A stretch of 64,000 nt of DNA, from the NCBI RefSeq assembly GCF_010092985.1, contig NZ_CP048106.1:3751001-3815000 (forward strand), written 5' to 3'. The notes under the pieces are model-generated. The model saw nothing but the letters and a program-made list of their open reading frames with translations. It made no database searches and was not told the DNA's origin. The stretch comes from Pontibacter pudoricolor. GTDB taxonomy: Bacteria; Bacteroidota; Bacteroidia; Cytophagales; Hymenobacteraceae. The first letter of the stretch is position 1, and every line of letters begins with the position of its first letter. Made by a program: the position numbers and the translations under genes. Shown piece after piece: positions 1 through 9,186 of the stretch.

Positions 1-210
1 AGGTTGGAGCAGCATAAGGAAAACAGGGGTAAATCGGAAACTTTTGCCGGTCGCTACTACTGCTATAAACTCTTGTACTATGAGCGCTATACTTATGTGC
101 AGCACGCCATAGAACGGGAAAAGGAACTGAAGCTATTAAGCCGTGAAAAAAAGATGGAGCTCATTAAAAGTGAAAATCCATACTTACAGTTTCTTAAGGT
201 TGATGACTAA
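1..210 (+). CDS. GIY-YIG nuclease family protein, C-terminal part (cut by window edge)
   Basis: The open frame runs in from the left edge and ends with TAA at 208-210. The visible 69 residues match the second half of small stand-alone GIY-YIG domain proteins: a segment reading FAGRYYCYKLLYYE, then an AI-REKELK helix and an NP-x6-L ending. The catalytic GIY-YIG motif itself would lie outside the window. The family is related to UvrC and homing endonucleases, but the small bacterial members mostly have no proven function. The TTG at 4 is not a believable start. The next gene is 210 bp away, with a dispersed repeat between them. Confidence 0.72.
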   Translation, partial: RLEQHKENRGKSETFAGRYYCYKLLYYERYTYVQHAIEREKELKLLSREKKMELIKSENPYLQFLKVDD

Positions 211-289
211 ATAAGCCTTCATCTCCCAGCCACCAAGATCTTTACAAGATGACAAATGGGGATGTTTAAAGTATAAATAAACACTCTCT

Positions 290-367
290 GTCATTCTGTA
301 AGAAACTTGTTAGAAGGGAGGTTAAGCTGGAGCTACTGTCAATGGACCACCTAGAACTCAGGATGAC
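290..367 (+). repeat. GTCATTCTGTAA...AGGATGAC dispersed element, copy 1
   Basis: A roughly 78-bp stretch starts with GTCATTCTGTAAGAAACTTG and ends with CTCAGGATGAC, so its two ends are imperfect inverted repeats. The reverse complement of 16681-16753 aligns along its whole length, sharing the GAAGGGAGGTT block. A fragment of one end (CCACCAAGATCTTTACAAGA, then TGAC) also sits just upstream at about 229-253. No coding potential is seen. Confidence 0.6.
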
Positions 368-420
368 AAAAACAGATAAGAAAGTATAGCTGATAGTATA
401 AACTATAAAAGAGCATCAAA

Positions 421-1599
421 ATGAACAATGCATATATCGTAGCCGGATTTCGTAGCGCCGTGGGTAAAGCGGGCCGTGGCGGATTTCGGTTCACCAGACC
501 TGATGACCTGGCCGCTGATGTCATCAAACACCTAATGGCTTCTGTGCCAGCCTTAGACCCGGAGCGTGTAGACGACCTTATAGTTGGGAACGCGGTACCG
601 GAAGCAGAGCAGGGCCTGCAGATCGGCCGTATGATCTCGTTGCTGGCGTTGCCAATGTCAGTTTCTGGGATGACGGTGAATCGTTACTGCGGATCCGGAC
701 TGGAAACTATAGCTATTGCCGCAAACCGCATCTCTGCTGGTATGGCTGACTGTATAGTGGCTGGTGGTACAGAATCTATGTCGCTGGTGCCAACGGTTGG
801 CTGGAAGACAGTGCCTAACTATAACATCGCCAAAAATAACCCGGACTGGTACCTGAGCATGGGCTTAACGGCCGAAGCAGTAGCAAACGACTATAAGGTT
901 TCACGTGAAGATCAGGATGAGTTTGCTTATAACTCGCACCAGAAAGCAATTAACGCGATCAAGAACGGCTACTTTAAAGAACAGATCGTGCCGATTACCG
1001 TTGAGGAAACTTACCTGGACGAGAACGGCAAAAAGAAAACCCGCAGCTATGTAGTTGATACGGATGAAGGTCCACGTGCCGATACATCTATGGAAGCATT
1101 AGCTCGCCTGAAGCCGGTGTTTGCCGCTGGCGGTACGGTCACGGCCGGTAACTCATCACAGACATCAGACGGCGCTGCCTTCGTTATAGTTATGAGCGAG
1201 CGCATGGTAAAAGAACTGAACCTGGAGCCGATTGCCCGCCTGGTAAGCTATGCTACCGGTGGTGTTGATCCGCGCATTATGGGTATGGGGCCGATCGCTG
1301 CTGTTCCGAAAGCCCTGAAAATGGCTGGCATGACGCTGAACGATATCGACCTGATCGAGATGAACGAAGCTTTTGCTGCCCAGTCTATCGCCGTAATGCG
1401 CCACCTGGATTTTGATCCTGCCAAGTTGAACGTGAGTGGTGGGGCTATTGCTTTAGGTCACCCGCTTGGTTGCTCCGGTGCGAAGCTCTCTATCCAGCAA
1501 TTCCATGAACTGCGCCGCTTAGGCAAAAAGTACGGCATGGTAACCGCCTGCGTTGGTGGTGGCCAGGGTGTGGCCGGTATCTATGAATTGCTGAAGTAA
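421..1599 (+). CDS. acetyl-CoA C-acyltransferase (thiolase)
   Basis: Thiolase of 392 residues, normal length for the family. It cleaves 3-ketoacyl-CoA with free CoA in the last step of beta-oxidation, or runs in reverse as a condensing enzyme. Visible catalytic residues are the nucleophile Cys90 (NRYCGSGLE), His347 in GHPLGCSG and Cys377 in CVGGGQG. The ATG at 421 begins the typical NAYIV-GFRSAVGKA N-terminus. An acyl-CoA dehydrogenase follows on the same strand 188 bp later, which supports a degradative role. The usual 3-hydroxyacyl-CoA dehydrogenase partner is not in the window and may lie elsewhere. FadA versus FadI subtype cannot be decided by eye, so no symbol is given. Confidence 0.93.
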   Translation: MNNAYIVAGFRSAVGKAGRGGFRFTRPDDLAADVIKHLMASVPALDPERVDDLIVGNAVPEAEQGLQIGRMISLLALPMSVSGMTVNRYCGSGLETIAIAANRISAGMADCIVAGGTESMSLVPTVGWKTVPNYNIAKNNPDWYLSMGLTAEAVANDYKVSREDQDEFAYNSHQKAINAIKNGYFKEQIVPITVEETYLDENGKKKTRSYVVDTDEGPRADTSMEALARLKPVFAAGGTVTAGNSSQTSDGAAFVIVMSERMVKELNLEPIARLVSYATGGVDPRIMGMGPIAAVPKALKMAGMTLNDIDLIEMNEAFAAQSIAVMRHLDFDPAKLNVSGGAIALGHPLGCSGAKLSIQQFHELRRLGKKYGMVTACVGGGQGVAGIYELLK

Positions 1600-1615
1600 G
1601 TATCTTGACAAAAGA

Positions 1616-1732
1616 CTAATGCTGGCGCGAGTTTGTAACTCGTGTCTTACAATAATGTTGAGCTTGTAACTCAACTGGGCCAGAGGCCCAACTATAGTTA
1701 GTCACGAGCGAGGACGCACGCGCCAGCATTAG
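1616..1732. repeat. 117-bp hairpin element with 14-bp perfect terminal inverted repeats
   Basis: The ends are CTAATGCTGGCGCG (1616-1629) and CGCGCCAGCATTAG (1719-1732), perfect inverted repeats of 14 bp. Inside are further small hairpins: CGAGTT-TGT-AACTCG (1628-1642), GTTGAG..CTCAAC (1657-1675), TGGGCC-AGA-GGCCCA (1676-1690) and CGAGCG-AGGA-CGCACG (1705-1720). One copy of AACTATAGTT is at 1690-1699. Parts recur at 20.4, 25.6, 32.75 and 57.6 kb. There is no ORF. It looks like a MITE- or REP-type element sitting between the thiolase and the acyl-CoA dehydrogenase. Confidence 0.7.
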
Positions 1733-1787
1733 CCAGTAAAACAAAACTAACTATAACTGTATCTAAAACCTTAAAACATACATCACC

Positions 1788-3581
1788 ATGGAAACTCAAA
1801 ATAAAACCGCAATACTTAAAGGTGGTGAGTTCCTGATAAAGGAAACGAATCCGCAGGACGTGTTTACGCCCGAAGATTTTACCGAAGAGCAACGCATGAT
1901 GGCTCAGACCTGTCTTGACTTTGTACAGGAAGAAGTAATGCCCCTACTTGACAGACTGGACAACCACGAAGAAGGCCTGATGGAAAGCCTGATGAAAAAG
2001 GCTGGCGAGCTCGGCTTATTTGCAGTATCTATACCGGAGCAGTACGGTGGCCTGAACATGGACTTTAACACATCGCTGCTGGTTACCGAGTCTGTTGGCG
2101 GTGGCCACTCGTTTCCGGTTGCTTTTGCAGCACACACGGGTATCGGCACATTGCCAATTTTATATTTTGGCACCGAAGAGCAGAAGCAGAAGTACATTCC
2201 TAAGTTGGTGAGCGGCGAGTGGATGTCGTCTTACTGCTTAACAGAGCCGGGCTCTGGTTCGGATGCACTGGCAGCTAAAACCAAAGCCGTACTGAACGAA
2301 GCCGGAACGCACTACATCCTGAACGGGCAGAAAATGTGGATCACAAACGCAGGTTTTGCGGACGTATTCATCGTTTTTGCACAGGTGGATGGCGACAAGT
2401 TCACAGGTTTTATAGTTGAAAAAGATTATCCGGGCCTAAGCCTTGGTAACGAAGAGCATAAGATGGGTATCAAAGGCTCCTCAACCCGCCAGGTATTCTT
2501 AACAGACTGCGAGGTTCCGAAAGAGAATGTGCTGGGCGAGATCGGCAAAGGCCATTTGATCGCTTTCAACATCCTGAACATTGGCCGTATCAAGCTTTGT
2601 GCTGCTACGCTGGGTGCTTCTAAAAAAGTAGCTGACCTGTCGGTGAAATATGCAAACGAGCGTCATCAGTTTAAACTGCCAATCTCTAAGTTCGGCGCAA
2701 TCCGTCATAAACTGGCAGAGCAGGCAATACGCATTTTTGCTGTAGAATCAGCGCAGTACCGCTCAGGTATGGATATTTACCGCATGGAGCAGGAGCTGAT
2801 GGCTGCCGGAAAAGACGAGAACGAAGCGCTGTTAGGTGCTGCAAAGGAGTTTGCCGTGGAGTGTGCCATGCTGAAAGTAGAAGGTTCTGAAGTGCTGGAT
2901 TATGTGGTAGACGAAGGTGTGCAGATCTATGGTGGTTACGGTTTCTCAGCTGACTACCCAATGGACCGCGCGTACCGTGATTCCCGCATCAACCGTATTT
3001 TCGAAGGTACCAACGAGATCAACCGCATGCTTACCGTGGACATGATCCTGAAGAAAGCGATGAACGGTGAGCTTGACCTGATGGGGCCTGCCCAGAATGT
3101 GCAGAACGAATTGATGGCTATTCCGGATTTCGGAGCGGAAGAAGAAGGTGGTTTATTTGCTGCTGAACATAAAGCTATCCGTAACCTGAAAAAGGCAATC
3201 CTGTTAGTAGCGGGTACTGCAGTACAGAAATACATGGCTTCACTGGCAAAAGAACAGGAAGTGCTGATGAACATCGCCGATATGGCCATCAAAACGTATG
3301 TGGCTGAATCTACTTTACTGCGCGTTGAGAAAATGATCGGCACAAAAGGTGAAGAGGCCGTTGCAAACCAGATAGACATTGCCCGTGTGGTAGTGAATGA
3401 TGCGGTAGATGCATCGTTTATAGCTGGTAAGGAAGCTATCGCATCTATGGCGGAAGGGGATGAGCAGCGCCTGTTATTTATGGGCTTAAAACGCTTCACC
3501 AAAAAAGACCTGTTCAATACAAAAGATGCCCGCCGTCGTATTGCAGCAGCGCTTATCGAAGCAAACGAGTACGTTTATTAA
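1788..3581 (+). CDS. acyl-CoA dehydrogenase with C-terminal extension
   Basis: FAD-dependent acyl-CoA dehydrogenase of 597 residues that introduces the alpha-beta double bond in fatty acyl-CoA. The N-terminal helical, central beta and C-terminal helical domains fill about residues 30-420. The FAD/substrate motifs YCLTEPGSGSDA and WITNAG are visible, as is the segment RIFEGTNEINR, where the glutamate is the likely catalytic base. The protein is about 200 residues longer than short-chain family members (about 380). The extra C-terminal helical domain recalls the VLCAD-type layout seen in many Bacteroidota paired with a thiolase. The ATG at 1788 is the first start in frame after the repeat element. 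A strong terminator follows at 3602. Confidence 0.93.
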   Translation: METQNKTAILKGGEFLIKETNPQDVFTPEDFTEEQRMMAQTCLDFVQEEVMPLLDRLDNHEEGLMESLMKKAGELGLFAVSIPEQYGGLNMDFNTSLLVTESVGGGHSFPVAFAAHTGIGTLPILYFGTEEQKQKYIPKLVSGEWMSSYCLTEPGSGSDALAAKTKAVLNEAGTHYILNGQKMWITNAGFADVFIVFAQVDGDKFTGFIVEKDYPGLSLGNEEHKMGIKGSSTRQVFLTDCEVPKENVLGEIGKGHLIAFNILNIGRIKLCAATLGASKKVADLSVKYANERHQFKLPISKFGAIRHKLAEQAIRIFAVESAQYRSGMDIYRMEQELMAAGKDENEALLGAAKEFAVECAMLKVEGSEVLDYVVDEGVQIYGGYGFSADYPMDRAYRDSRINRIFEGTNEINRMLTVDMILKKAMNGELDLMGPAQNVQNELMAIPDFGAEEEGGLFAAEHKAIRNLKKAILLVAGTAVQKYMASLAKEQEVLMNIADMAIKTYVAESTLLRVEKMIGTKGEEAVANQIDIARVVVNDAVDASFIAGKEAIASMAEGDEQRLLFMGLKRFTKKDLFNTKDARRRIAAALIEANEYVY

Positions 3582-3601
3582 TTTCTGACCATTTATAGTT
3601 T

Positions 3602-3636
3602 AAAAGGCTTTCCCTTTAAGGAAAGCCTTTTTTTAT
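3602..3636 (+). terminator. rho-independent terminator after the acyl-CoA dehydrogenase
   Basis: Perfect 12-bp stem AAAAGGCTTTCC / GGAAAGCCTTTT (3602-3613 and 3620-3631) with a 6-base loop, followed by a T-rich tract. Confidence 0.9.
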
Positions 3637-3750
3637 TTTATCTGTCTAATTTAATATAATAAAAGCAATATTTATAGTTCAAAAATGTAAATGCAACAGC
3701 AGGTTTTACGTATGAAAGGCAGCGCCCTAACTATAAACCTATAGTAACTA

Positions 3751-4485
3751 ATGAAAGTAAGCTGCCTTATACCTTGTTATAACGAACGTGAGCGAATTGC
3801 AAAGGTGCTTGATATAGTTGTCAGCACGCAATCGGTACAGCAGGTAATTTGTGTAGATGATGGGTCTACGGACGGAACAGCAGATTATATTGAAGCAAAC
3901 TGGCCTACTGTAGAAGTTATCAGGTTGCTGCGTAACCATGGTAAAACAAAAGCCATAAAGCAGGGGTTGCAATACGTAGATTATGCCACATTACTGATGA
4001 TGGATGCGGATCTGCAGGGATTAAGAAAAGAAGAGCTGGAAGCTGCCTTAGATGCTTACAAGGAGTGCCATGAAGTAGATATGATCATCATGCGTCGTAT
4101 TAATTCCCCTTGGTTTGTGAAGTGGTATCGGAGCGATGTATTGCTATCAGGGGAACGCATACTGCAAACTGCTGACCTGAAACAGGTGCTAAGGCAACGG
4201 CTAAAGTGTTATCAACTGGAGGTAGCCATTAACCGCTACATGTTGCGCCATAAAAAAGTAGTACGCTGGATGCCCTGGTCTGCTATAAACACCTACAAAG
4301 TGGATAAACTGGGAGTGCTGGACGGCTCACGCAAAGAGTTTAACATGTACGTTGATATTGTGAATTATGTAGGTTTCTCGCACATGTGCCTGCAACTGAC
4401 ATCTTTTACTAAAAAGCTACATTACAAATCGGTTACCACGCCAGCCAAAGAGCCACAACTATACCTGAAACATTATTTTAACTGA
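3751..4485 (+). CDS. glycosyltransferase family 2
   Basis: Small GT-A fold glycosyltransferase of 244 residues. The first 110 residues carry the family marks: an N-terminal IPCYNE loop, VDDGSTDGT for nucleotide-sugar binding, a GKTKAIKQGL helix and MMDADLQ, where the DxD metal-binding motif is expected. The rest is less conserved and has no membrane helices, so this should be a soluble or peripheral enzyme. Donor and acceptor are unknown. It stands alone. Its end overlaps by 13 bp the end of the convergent gene on the minus strand (4473), so the two genes share their 3' tails and have no terminator between them. Confidence 0.85.
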   Translation: MKVSCLIPCYNERERIAKVLDIVVSTQSVQQVICVDDGSTDGTADYIEANWPTVEVIRLLRNHGKTKAIKQGLQYVDYATLLMMDADLQGLRKEELEAALDAYKECHEVDMIIMRRINSPWFVKWYRSDVLLSGERILQTADLKQVLRQRLKCYQLEVAINRYMLRHKKVVRWMPWSAINTYKVDKLGVLDGSRKEFNMYVDIVNYVGFSHMCLQLTSFTKKLHYKSVTTPAKEPQLYLKHYFN

Positions 4486-5921
4486 ATATGGTATAGTTTA
4501 AGGCCTGCTTCCCGTTTTTTAGGCCGGACTACAACAGCAACATCCTTATCAGAGAACCAGCTAGTGAAATCCTTTACATAAGCCAGCTCTTTGTCGTTTG
4601 CCACATTCAGGCGCACTCCTTTTGCCTCACTTATCTCACCTGTTTTAGTGTTGATCTGGCGCAGGTAAAGGTCGTTTTTATTATCAAGTTCTTCCAGGGT
4701 AAGCAGGTTCAGGGTGTTGCCGTTCAGGTAAGCGGTGTATGAGATCCCGGAGAAAGCATCTTCTGCAGGAGACTGCTGATGCTTCATCAAAACAGAGTTC
4801 CAGGCAGAGTTCATGTACTCATCGTAGGCAAACAGCAGCATTTCTTTGGCAAAGTAGGGAGAGGTCTTGCCACCCATCGTGTATTTCTTTTCTGCCAGCA
4901 CGATCAGCTTATTATCGGCAGTCTGCAGCAGATCGGTGAGGTAAATGTCTTCGAAGCGTTTTGGTTTAGTTGTATCTGCTTTGTTCAGGCTGTTTATTTT
5001 AGCCAGGTATATCGGGGAGAATTTAAACTCTTCGGCAAAGACCATGTCTTCTGCTTCGAAGTTAAACCGAACTGCTTTCAGACTATAGTATAAGCCAGAG
5101 GCTTCTTCTGCTGTAATTACGGCTCCGTATAGTTGGTCATCCGGCATCAGCTTAAACCGCGAATCCATGATGTAAACTTTTTTGCCGCCAAATACACCAC
5201 CAACCAGTACGCTCATTACCTTCGCTTTCGGGGCTTTTAAACTATACTGGCGTACTGTAAGGCGGTTCATGTTGTCCGATATCAGGCTCAGATACTGCTC
5301 GCCTGTGTTGCTCACCTGCACATCCACCGACAGCACATCGCGCACATCATTCAGGTTATAGTTAATGTCTTTTATCTTTTCCAGCTTCTCGTCAAACAAC
5401 GAGCCGCTCATGCTTCTGATCTTATAGTTGCTGTCGGCCAGGTAATGGAATACAAGTAGTTTTGAGCCATCCTGCGAGAAAGCGATGCCAGGCTCGCGGT
5501 TAGAAACAGGGCTCTCCTGTAGCAGTTGCCTGTCTTTTAGTGTACCATTTGCCAGGTTAATATAATATCCATGCAATTGTTGTGTAGCGCCCGCCTTAGT
5601 GTGTGTTACAACTATAGCTGCATCTTTGGTAGTATAGAAACCATAAACTGTCTGCTCTGTTGTAAGGGGTATTGTTGCATCCCATCGTTTTGCCAGGCCA
5701 GCCTCGTATTTCTGTACGCCATAGCTGCCATTTGCTTTGCGGCTAAGAATTATAAACTGTTCAGGACCTGTGGCTATGGTTTTATTGGTAATGCGTTGGT
5801 TGTACCTGTCTTCAGATAAATTAGGGTGATACTCAAATGGCACTTCCCCCTTTTTTCTGGACTGACCAAAAGCGGCTACGGATAGCACAACAAATACGAA
5901 AACGAAGAGCAGGTTTTTCAC
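4473..5921 (-). CDS. secreted protein of unknown function
   Basis: 482 residues starting with a clear Sec signal peptide (LLFVFVFVVLSVAAFGQ, cleavage likely near residue 19). I do not recognise a named domain. The mature part is rich in short beta-strand-like stretches with recurrent patterns such as ILSRKANGSYGVQKYE and KLLVFHY, and mentions of strand-turn-strand type. A beta-propeller is possible but not shown. There is no lipobox Cys and no T9SS C-terminal domain, so a periplasmic location is the simplest guess. It converges on the GT2 gene with a 13-bp overlap of the ends. Confidence 0.75.
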   Translation of the reverse strand: MKNLLFVFVFVVLSVAAFGQSRKKGEVPFEYHPNLSEDRYNQRITNKTIATGPEQFIILSRKANGSYGVQKYEAGLAKRWDATIPLTTEQTVYGFYTTKDAAIVVTHTKAGATQQLHGYYINLANGTLKDRQLLQESPVSNREPGIAFSQDGSKLLVFHYLADSNYKIRSMSGSLFDEKLEKIKDINYNLNDVRDVLSVDVQVSNTGEQYLSLISDNMNRLTVRQYSLKAPKAKVMSVLVGGVFGGKKVYIMDSRFKLMPDDQLYGAVITAEEASGLYYSLKAVRFNFEAEDMVFAEEFKFSPIYLAKINSLNKADTTKPKRFEDIYLTDLLQTADNKLIVLAEKKYTMGGKTSPYFAKEMLLFAYDEYMNSAWNSVLMKHQQSPAEDAFSGISYTAYLNGNTLNLLTLEELDNKNDLYLRQINTKTGEISEAKGVRLNVANDKELAYVKDFTSWFSDKDVAVVVRPKKREAGLKLYHIQLK

Positions 5922-6215
5922 AGGAATCAGCTTTTAAAGCTCAAACTTAATGTTAAGTGCGAGATTAGTCAAATTTATTTCAGGCACCGGCTAACAGCAT
6001 AACAGCTATGTTGTTTCGTGTGGAACAAATAGGATTTATTCTGTTAATATACAAATCCAAGGCTATGCTTGTATGTGTTGATATGAACATGTTTACATTT
6101 CAGTCACATCAAAAAAAGAGCCTGTCAGCCAGCTTTTTCGTTGCTCCACCCGATAGTAGGTAGTTGCTGTAACAAGCTCATGATGTATGATGTAAGCCTG
6201 ATTAAATAAGATAAA

Positions 6216-6455
6216 ATGAGGTTCATACTTAAGATACTAGCATTTACAGCACTTTTACTGATTAGCAAAATAACTAAAGAAGATAAACTGATTCCTGCTT
6301 CTGCCGATAACCCTCAGGTTATAGTTAGCACAGCACCACATGCTGCCGAAAAACCGTTGCCAGTACTTTCAAACGGTAATATGCAGCAACATCAAAGCGG
6401 TCTGTATACCGAACCTGTGCAAACCTTTGTAGTAACACAGGCAACTATAAAATGA
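6216..6455 (+). CDS. small predicted secreted or anchored protein, unknown
   Basis: 79 codons from ATG to TGA. Residues 3-18 are hydrophobic (ILKILAFTALLLIS) and could be a signal peptide or anchor. The remainder is polar and Pro/Gln-rich with no recognised domain. It converges on recG with only 7 bp between stop codons. Two AACTATA-type words lie in the reading frame near its end. The existence of the protein rests only on the open frame and hydrophobic start, so it is a tentative gene. Confidence 0.4.
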   Translation: MRFILKILAFTALLLISKITKEDKLIPASADNPQVIVSTAPHAAEKPLPVLSNGNMQQHQSGLYTEPVQTFVVTQATIK

Positions 6456-6462
6456 TGGATTT

Positions 6463-8562
6463 TTAGCTGATACGGCTCCAGTTTACAGTATTTGCGCTCA
6501 ACGACTGAATGTGCCTGCGGATGTTCTGATGTTCGGCATGTTCGAGTTGCGGGTCTTCCTGTAAGATCTTCTGTGCAGCAGCACGTGCTTCCTGAAGTAT
6601 AGGTGCATCCTTGGCAAGGTCGGAAATAAGCAGGTCGAGCACGCCACTTTGCTGGGTGCCCATCAGATCGCCGGGTCCACGTAGCTTCAGGTCGATATCA
6701 GCAATTTCGAAGCCGTTGTTGGTGCGTACCATTGTCTCCAGGCGCGTTTTGCTGTCTTTGCTGAGCTTATAACCCGTCATAAGGATACAGTAGCTTTGCT
6801 CGGCCCCTCGGCCTACACGCCCACGCAACTGGTGCAACTGCGACAGACCAAACCGTTCTGCACTTTCTATGATCATCACCGAAGCATTCGGCACGTTTAC
6901 ACCCACTTCTATAACCGTGGTGGCTACCATTATCTGGGTTTCGTGCTTTACAAAGCGCTGCATTTCGTAATCTTTATCCTGCGCTTTGAGTTTGCCATGC
7001 ACCATGCTTACCTGGTACTCCGGAAAGGCTCTTCTCACACTTTCGTAGCCATCCATCAGGTCTTTATAGTTCTCCATCTGCTCCGATTCTTCTATAAGCG
7101 GGTAAACTATATAGATTTGGCGTCCTAACTTTATCTGGTCGCGCACAAACTGGAACACGCGCAAACGGTGGGAATCAAAACGGTGCACGGTAACGATTTC
7201 TTTACGGCCGGCCGGCATCTCATCAATTACCGAAACATCCAGGTCGCCATACAAGGTCATGGCCAGCGTACGCGGAATAGGAGTGGCTGTCATAACCAAC
7301 ACATGCGGAATGATGCGCGGATTTTTGCGCCATAGTTTGGAGCGCTGCTCTACGCCGAAACGGTGCTGCTCATCAACTATACACAAGCCCAGGTTATGAA
7401 ACTGTACCACATCTTCCAGCAAAGCATGCGTACCCACGATCATTTTCATTTCGCCGGAACGAAGTTGATCGTGCAGTTCGCGTCGCTCTTTAGTTTTGCT
7501 TGAGCCTGTCAGTTTACCGATCTTAATGCCTAAGCGATCCGCGAATTCTTTCAGGCCGGTATAGTGCTGGTCTGCTAATATCTCGGTTGGTGCCATCAGC
7601 ACCGACTGCGCCCCGTTATCTGCCGCGATCAGCATGGTGATGAATGCAACTATAGTTTTACCGGAACCCACATCGCCCTGCAGCAGGCGGTTCATTTGCT
7701 TGCCCGAGATCAGGTCTTTGTGTATCTCTTTTATAACCCGCTTCTGTGCCCCAGTCAGGTCGAAGGTCATGTGGTTTTTGTAGAACTCCGTTACCGTTGG
7801 TACCTGCTTAAAGATCTGCCCGGCCAGATCGGCGCGGCGCACTACTTTCTGGCGCAACAGGCGCAGCTGTATGTAAAAAAGCTCTTCAAACTTAAGCCTG
7901 AATTTGGCCGCATTATATTTCTCTACCGATTCCGGGAAGTGGATGTTTTGTAGCGCACTTCGCTTATCAGTCAGGCGGTAATGGTCTATCAGGTCCGGCG
8001 AAAGGGTTTCCTGTATGTTGGGTGCCGCGATTTTTAAAAGTGTTTCGATGTATTTCGAGATCACTTTGCTGTCGATGCGGTGGGCTTTTAGTTTCTCAGT
8101 TGTATGGTAAACCGGCTGCAGAAAGGAGGTGGTCTGTTTTTCTTCGGCCAGCTCTTCCAGCTCCGGGTGAGCCATATTAAACTTGCCGTTAAACTCCGTC
8201 GGCTTCCCGAAAACAATATAGTCGGTATGGTTCTTCAGCGATTTTTCCATCCACTTCACACCCTTAAACCATACCAGTTCCATCTCGTCACCAGCTTCGT
8301 CAACCAACGTAGCAGCCAGGCGTTGTTTTCGACCTTCGCCTAGCAATTGCTTGCCTCGCACACGCCCGCGCACCTGCACGTATGGCATGGTTTCATCAAG
8401 CTCGGCAATGCGGTAAAACTGGGTGCGGTCTAAGTAACGGAAGGGGTAATGCTGTATCAGGTCGCCGTAAGTATACATGTTGAGCTCCTTCTGCAACAGC
8501 TCGGCACGCATAGGGCCTATTCCTTTCAGAAACTCGATCTTAGTATGGAAGAAGTTGCTCAA
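6463..8562 (-). CDS. recG: ATP-dependent DNA helicase RecG
   Basis: 699 residues, normal length. RecG reverses stalled forks and moves Holliday junctions. The N-terminal wedge/OB domain covers about residues 1-240. The helicase core follows, with Walker A GDVGSGKT, the Walker B variant DEQHRFGVEQR that is diagnostic of RecG, MTATPIPRT (motif III), and QLRGRVGRG (motif VI). The start MSNFFHTKIEF fits the family. The palindrome AACTATAGTT (7648-7657) lies in the codons directly after the Walker A lysine, reading Thr-Ile-Val. The gene stands alone between a small plus-strand ORF and two small AT-rich genes. Confidence 0.97.
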   Translation of the reverse strand: MSNFFHTKIEFLKGIGPMRAELLQKELNMYTYGDLIQHYPFRYLDRTQFYRIAELDETMPYVQVRGRVRGKQLLGEGRKQRLAATLVDEAGDEMELVWFKGVKWMEKSLKNHTDYIVFGKPTEFNGKFNMAHPELEELAEEKQTTSFLQPVYHTTEKLKAHRIDSKVISKYIETLLKIAAPNIQETLSPDLIDHYRLTDKRSALQNIHFPESVEKYNAAKFRLKFEELFYIQLRLLRQKVVRRADLAGQIFKQVPTVTEFYKNHMTFDLTGAQKRVIKEIHKDLISGKQMNRLLQGDVGSGKTIVAFITMLIAADNGAQSVLMAPTEILADQHYTGLKEFADRLGIKIGKLTGSSKTKERRELHDQLRSGEMKMIVGTHALLEDVVQFHNLGLCIVDEQHRFGVEQRSKLWRKNPRIIPHVLVMTATPIPRTLAMTLYGDLDVSVIDEMPAGRKEIVTVHRFDSHRLRVFQFVRDQIKLGRQIYIVYPLIEESEQMENYKDLMDGYESVRRAFPEYQVSMVHGKLKAQDKDYEMQRFVKHETQIMVATTVIEVGVNVPNASVMIIESAERFGLSQLHQLRGRVGRGAEQSYCILMTGYKLSKDSKTRLETMVRTNNGFEIADIDLKLRGPGDLMGTQQSGVLDLLISDLAKDAPILQEARAAAQKILQEDPQLEHAEHQNIRRHIQSLSANTVNWSRIS

Positions 8563-8666
8563 AACCTACGGGGGTAAATTATGAATTAGGAATTAAGAAT
8601 TATGAATGAGATAAAGATACAGAAATTGTCTGAATCAGGATTTGCAGGATTCTAGGATTGGCAGGA

Positions 8667-9140
8667 TTAGGAAGATAGTTTCAACTTTGTTTCCCATTCT
8701 TCTTTTGTAAAGCCTTTTGAGCCCATTAGTTGGCCAGCTCCATAATCACTATCCCTTATATCAATTAACTGGCCATAAAGTTCGTCGCAAAATGTGAATT
8801 TCACGGATAGGCCAAAAGATGTATTCATCTCAAGTACTTTGCTTTGTGGGTTAAAAGTAAGCTCATTGATAAAATGGTTATCTGTAAACACTTCGTCAAT
8901 TCCTTCGAATTCAACTTTACTTACTCCTGAAAATCTGATTAACGATTTTTTACCGCCGAAACTTGTAGTTGTCCAAAATGGAAAACGTTTCCTGTTTACA
9001 TCTTCAAGGCATCTTCGCTCTATTTCAAACTCAATAGGTTTACCTATAGTTAGCTTCTTAAGATCATCCGATTGAACACTGGCATCGAAAACCAAATGAT
9101 TTATGATATCTAAGTTTGATGCGGTGATTCTATAAATCAT
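8667..9140 (-). CDS. hypothetical protein, AT-rich gene
   Basis: 157 residues, no signal peptide or membrane segment, and no domain I recognise. The sequence is a mixed alpha/beta pattern with a central beta-rich part (KVEFEGIDEVF, ELTFNPQSKVLEM). Codon use is visibly richer in A/T than in recG and gldD on either side. With the next small gene it may be a recent insert between them. It could be an immunity-like or orphan protein, but nothing in the sequence proves this. Confidence 0.6.
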   Translation of the reverse strand: MIYRITASNLDIINHLVFDASVQSDDLKKLTIGKPIEFEIERRCLEDVNRKRFPFWTTTSFGGKKSLIRFSGVSKVEFEGIDEVFTDNHFINELTFNPQSKVLEMNTSFGLSVKFTFCDELYGQLIDIRDSDYGAGQLMGSKGFTKEEWETKLKLSS

Positions 9141-9186
9141 AAAGAAATCCTGAATGAAGAGAACCTAAAGCAATTAGCAACTATAG

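Noticed and set aside
2954..3517. 187-codon ORF opposite the acyl-CoA dehydrogenase
   Set aside because: Antisense shadow, Ser/Ala-rich, no start context, fully within a well supported gene.
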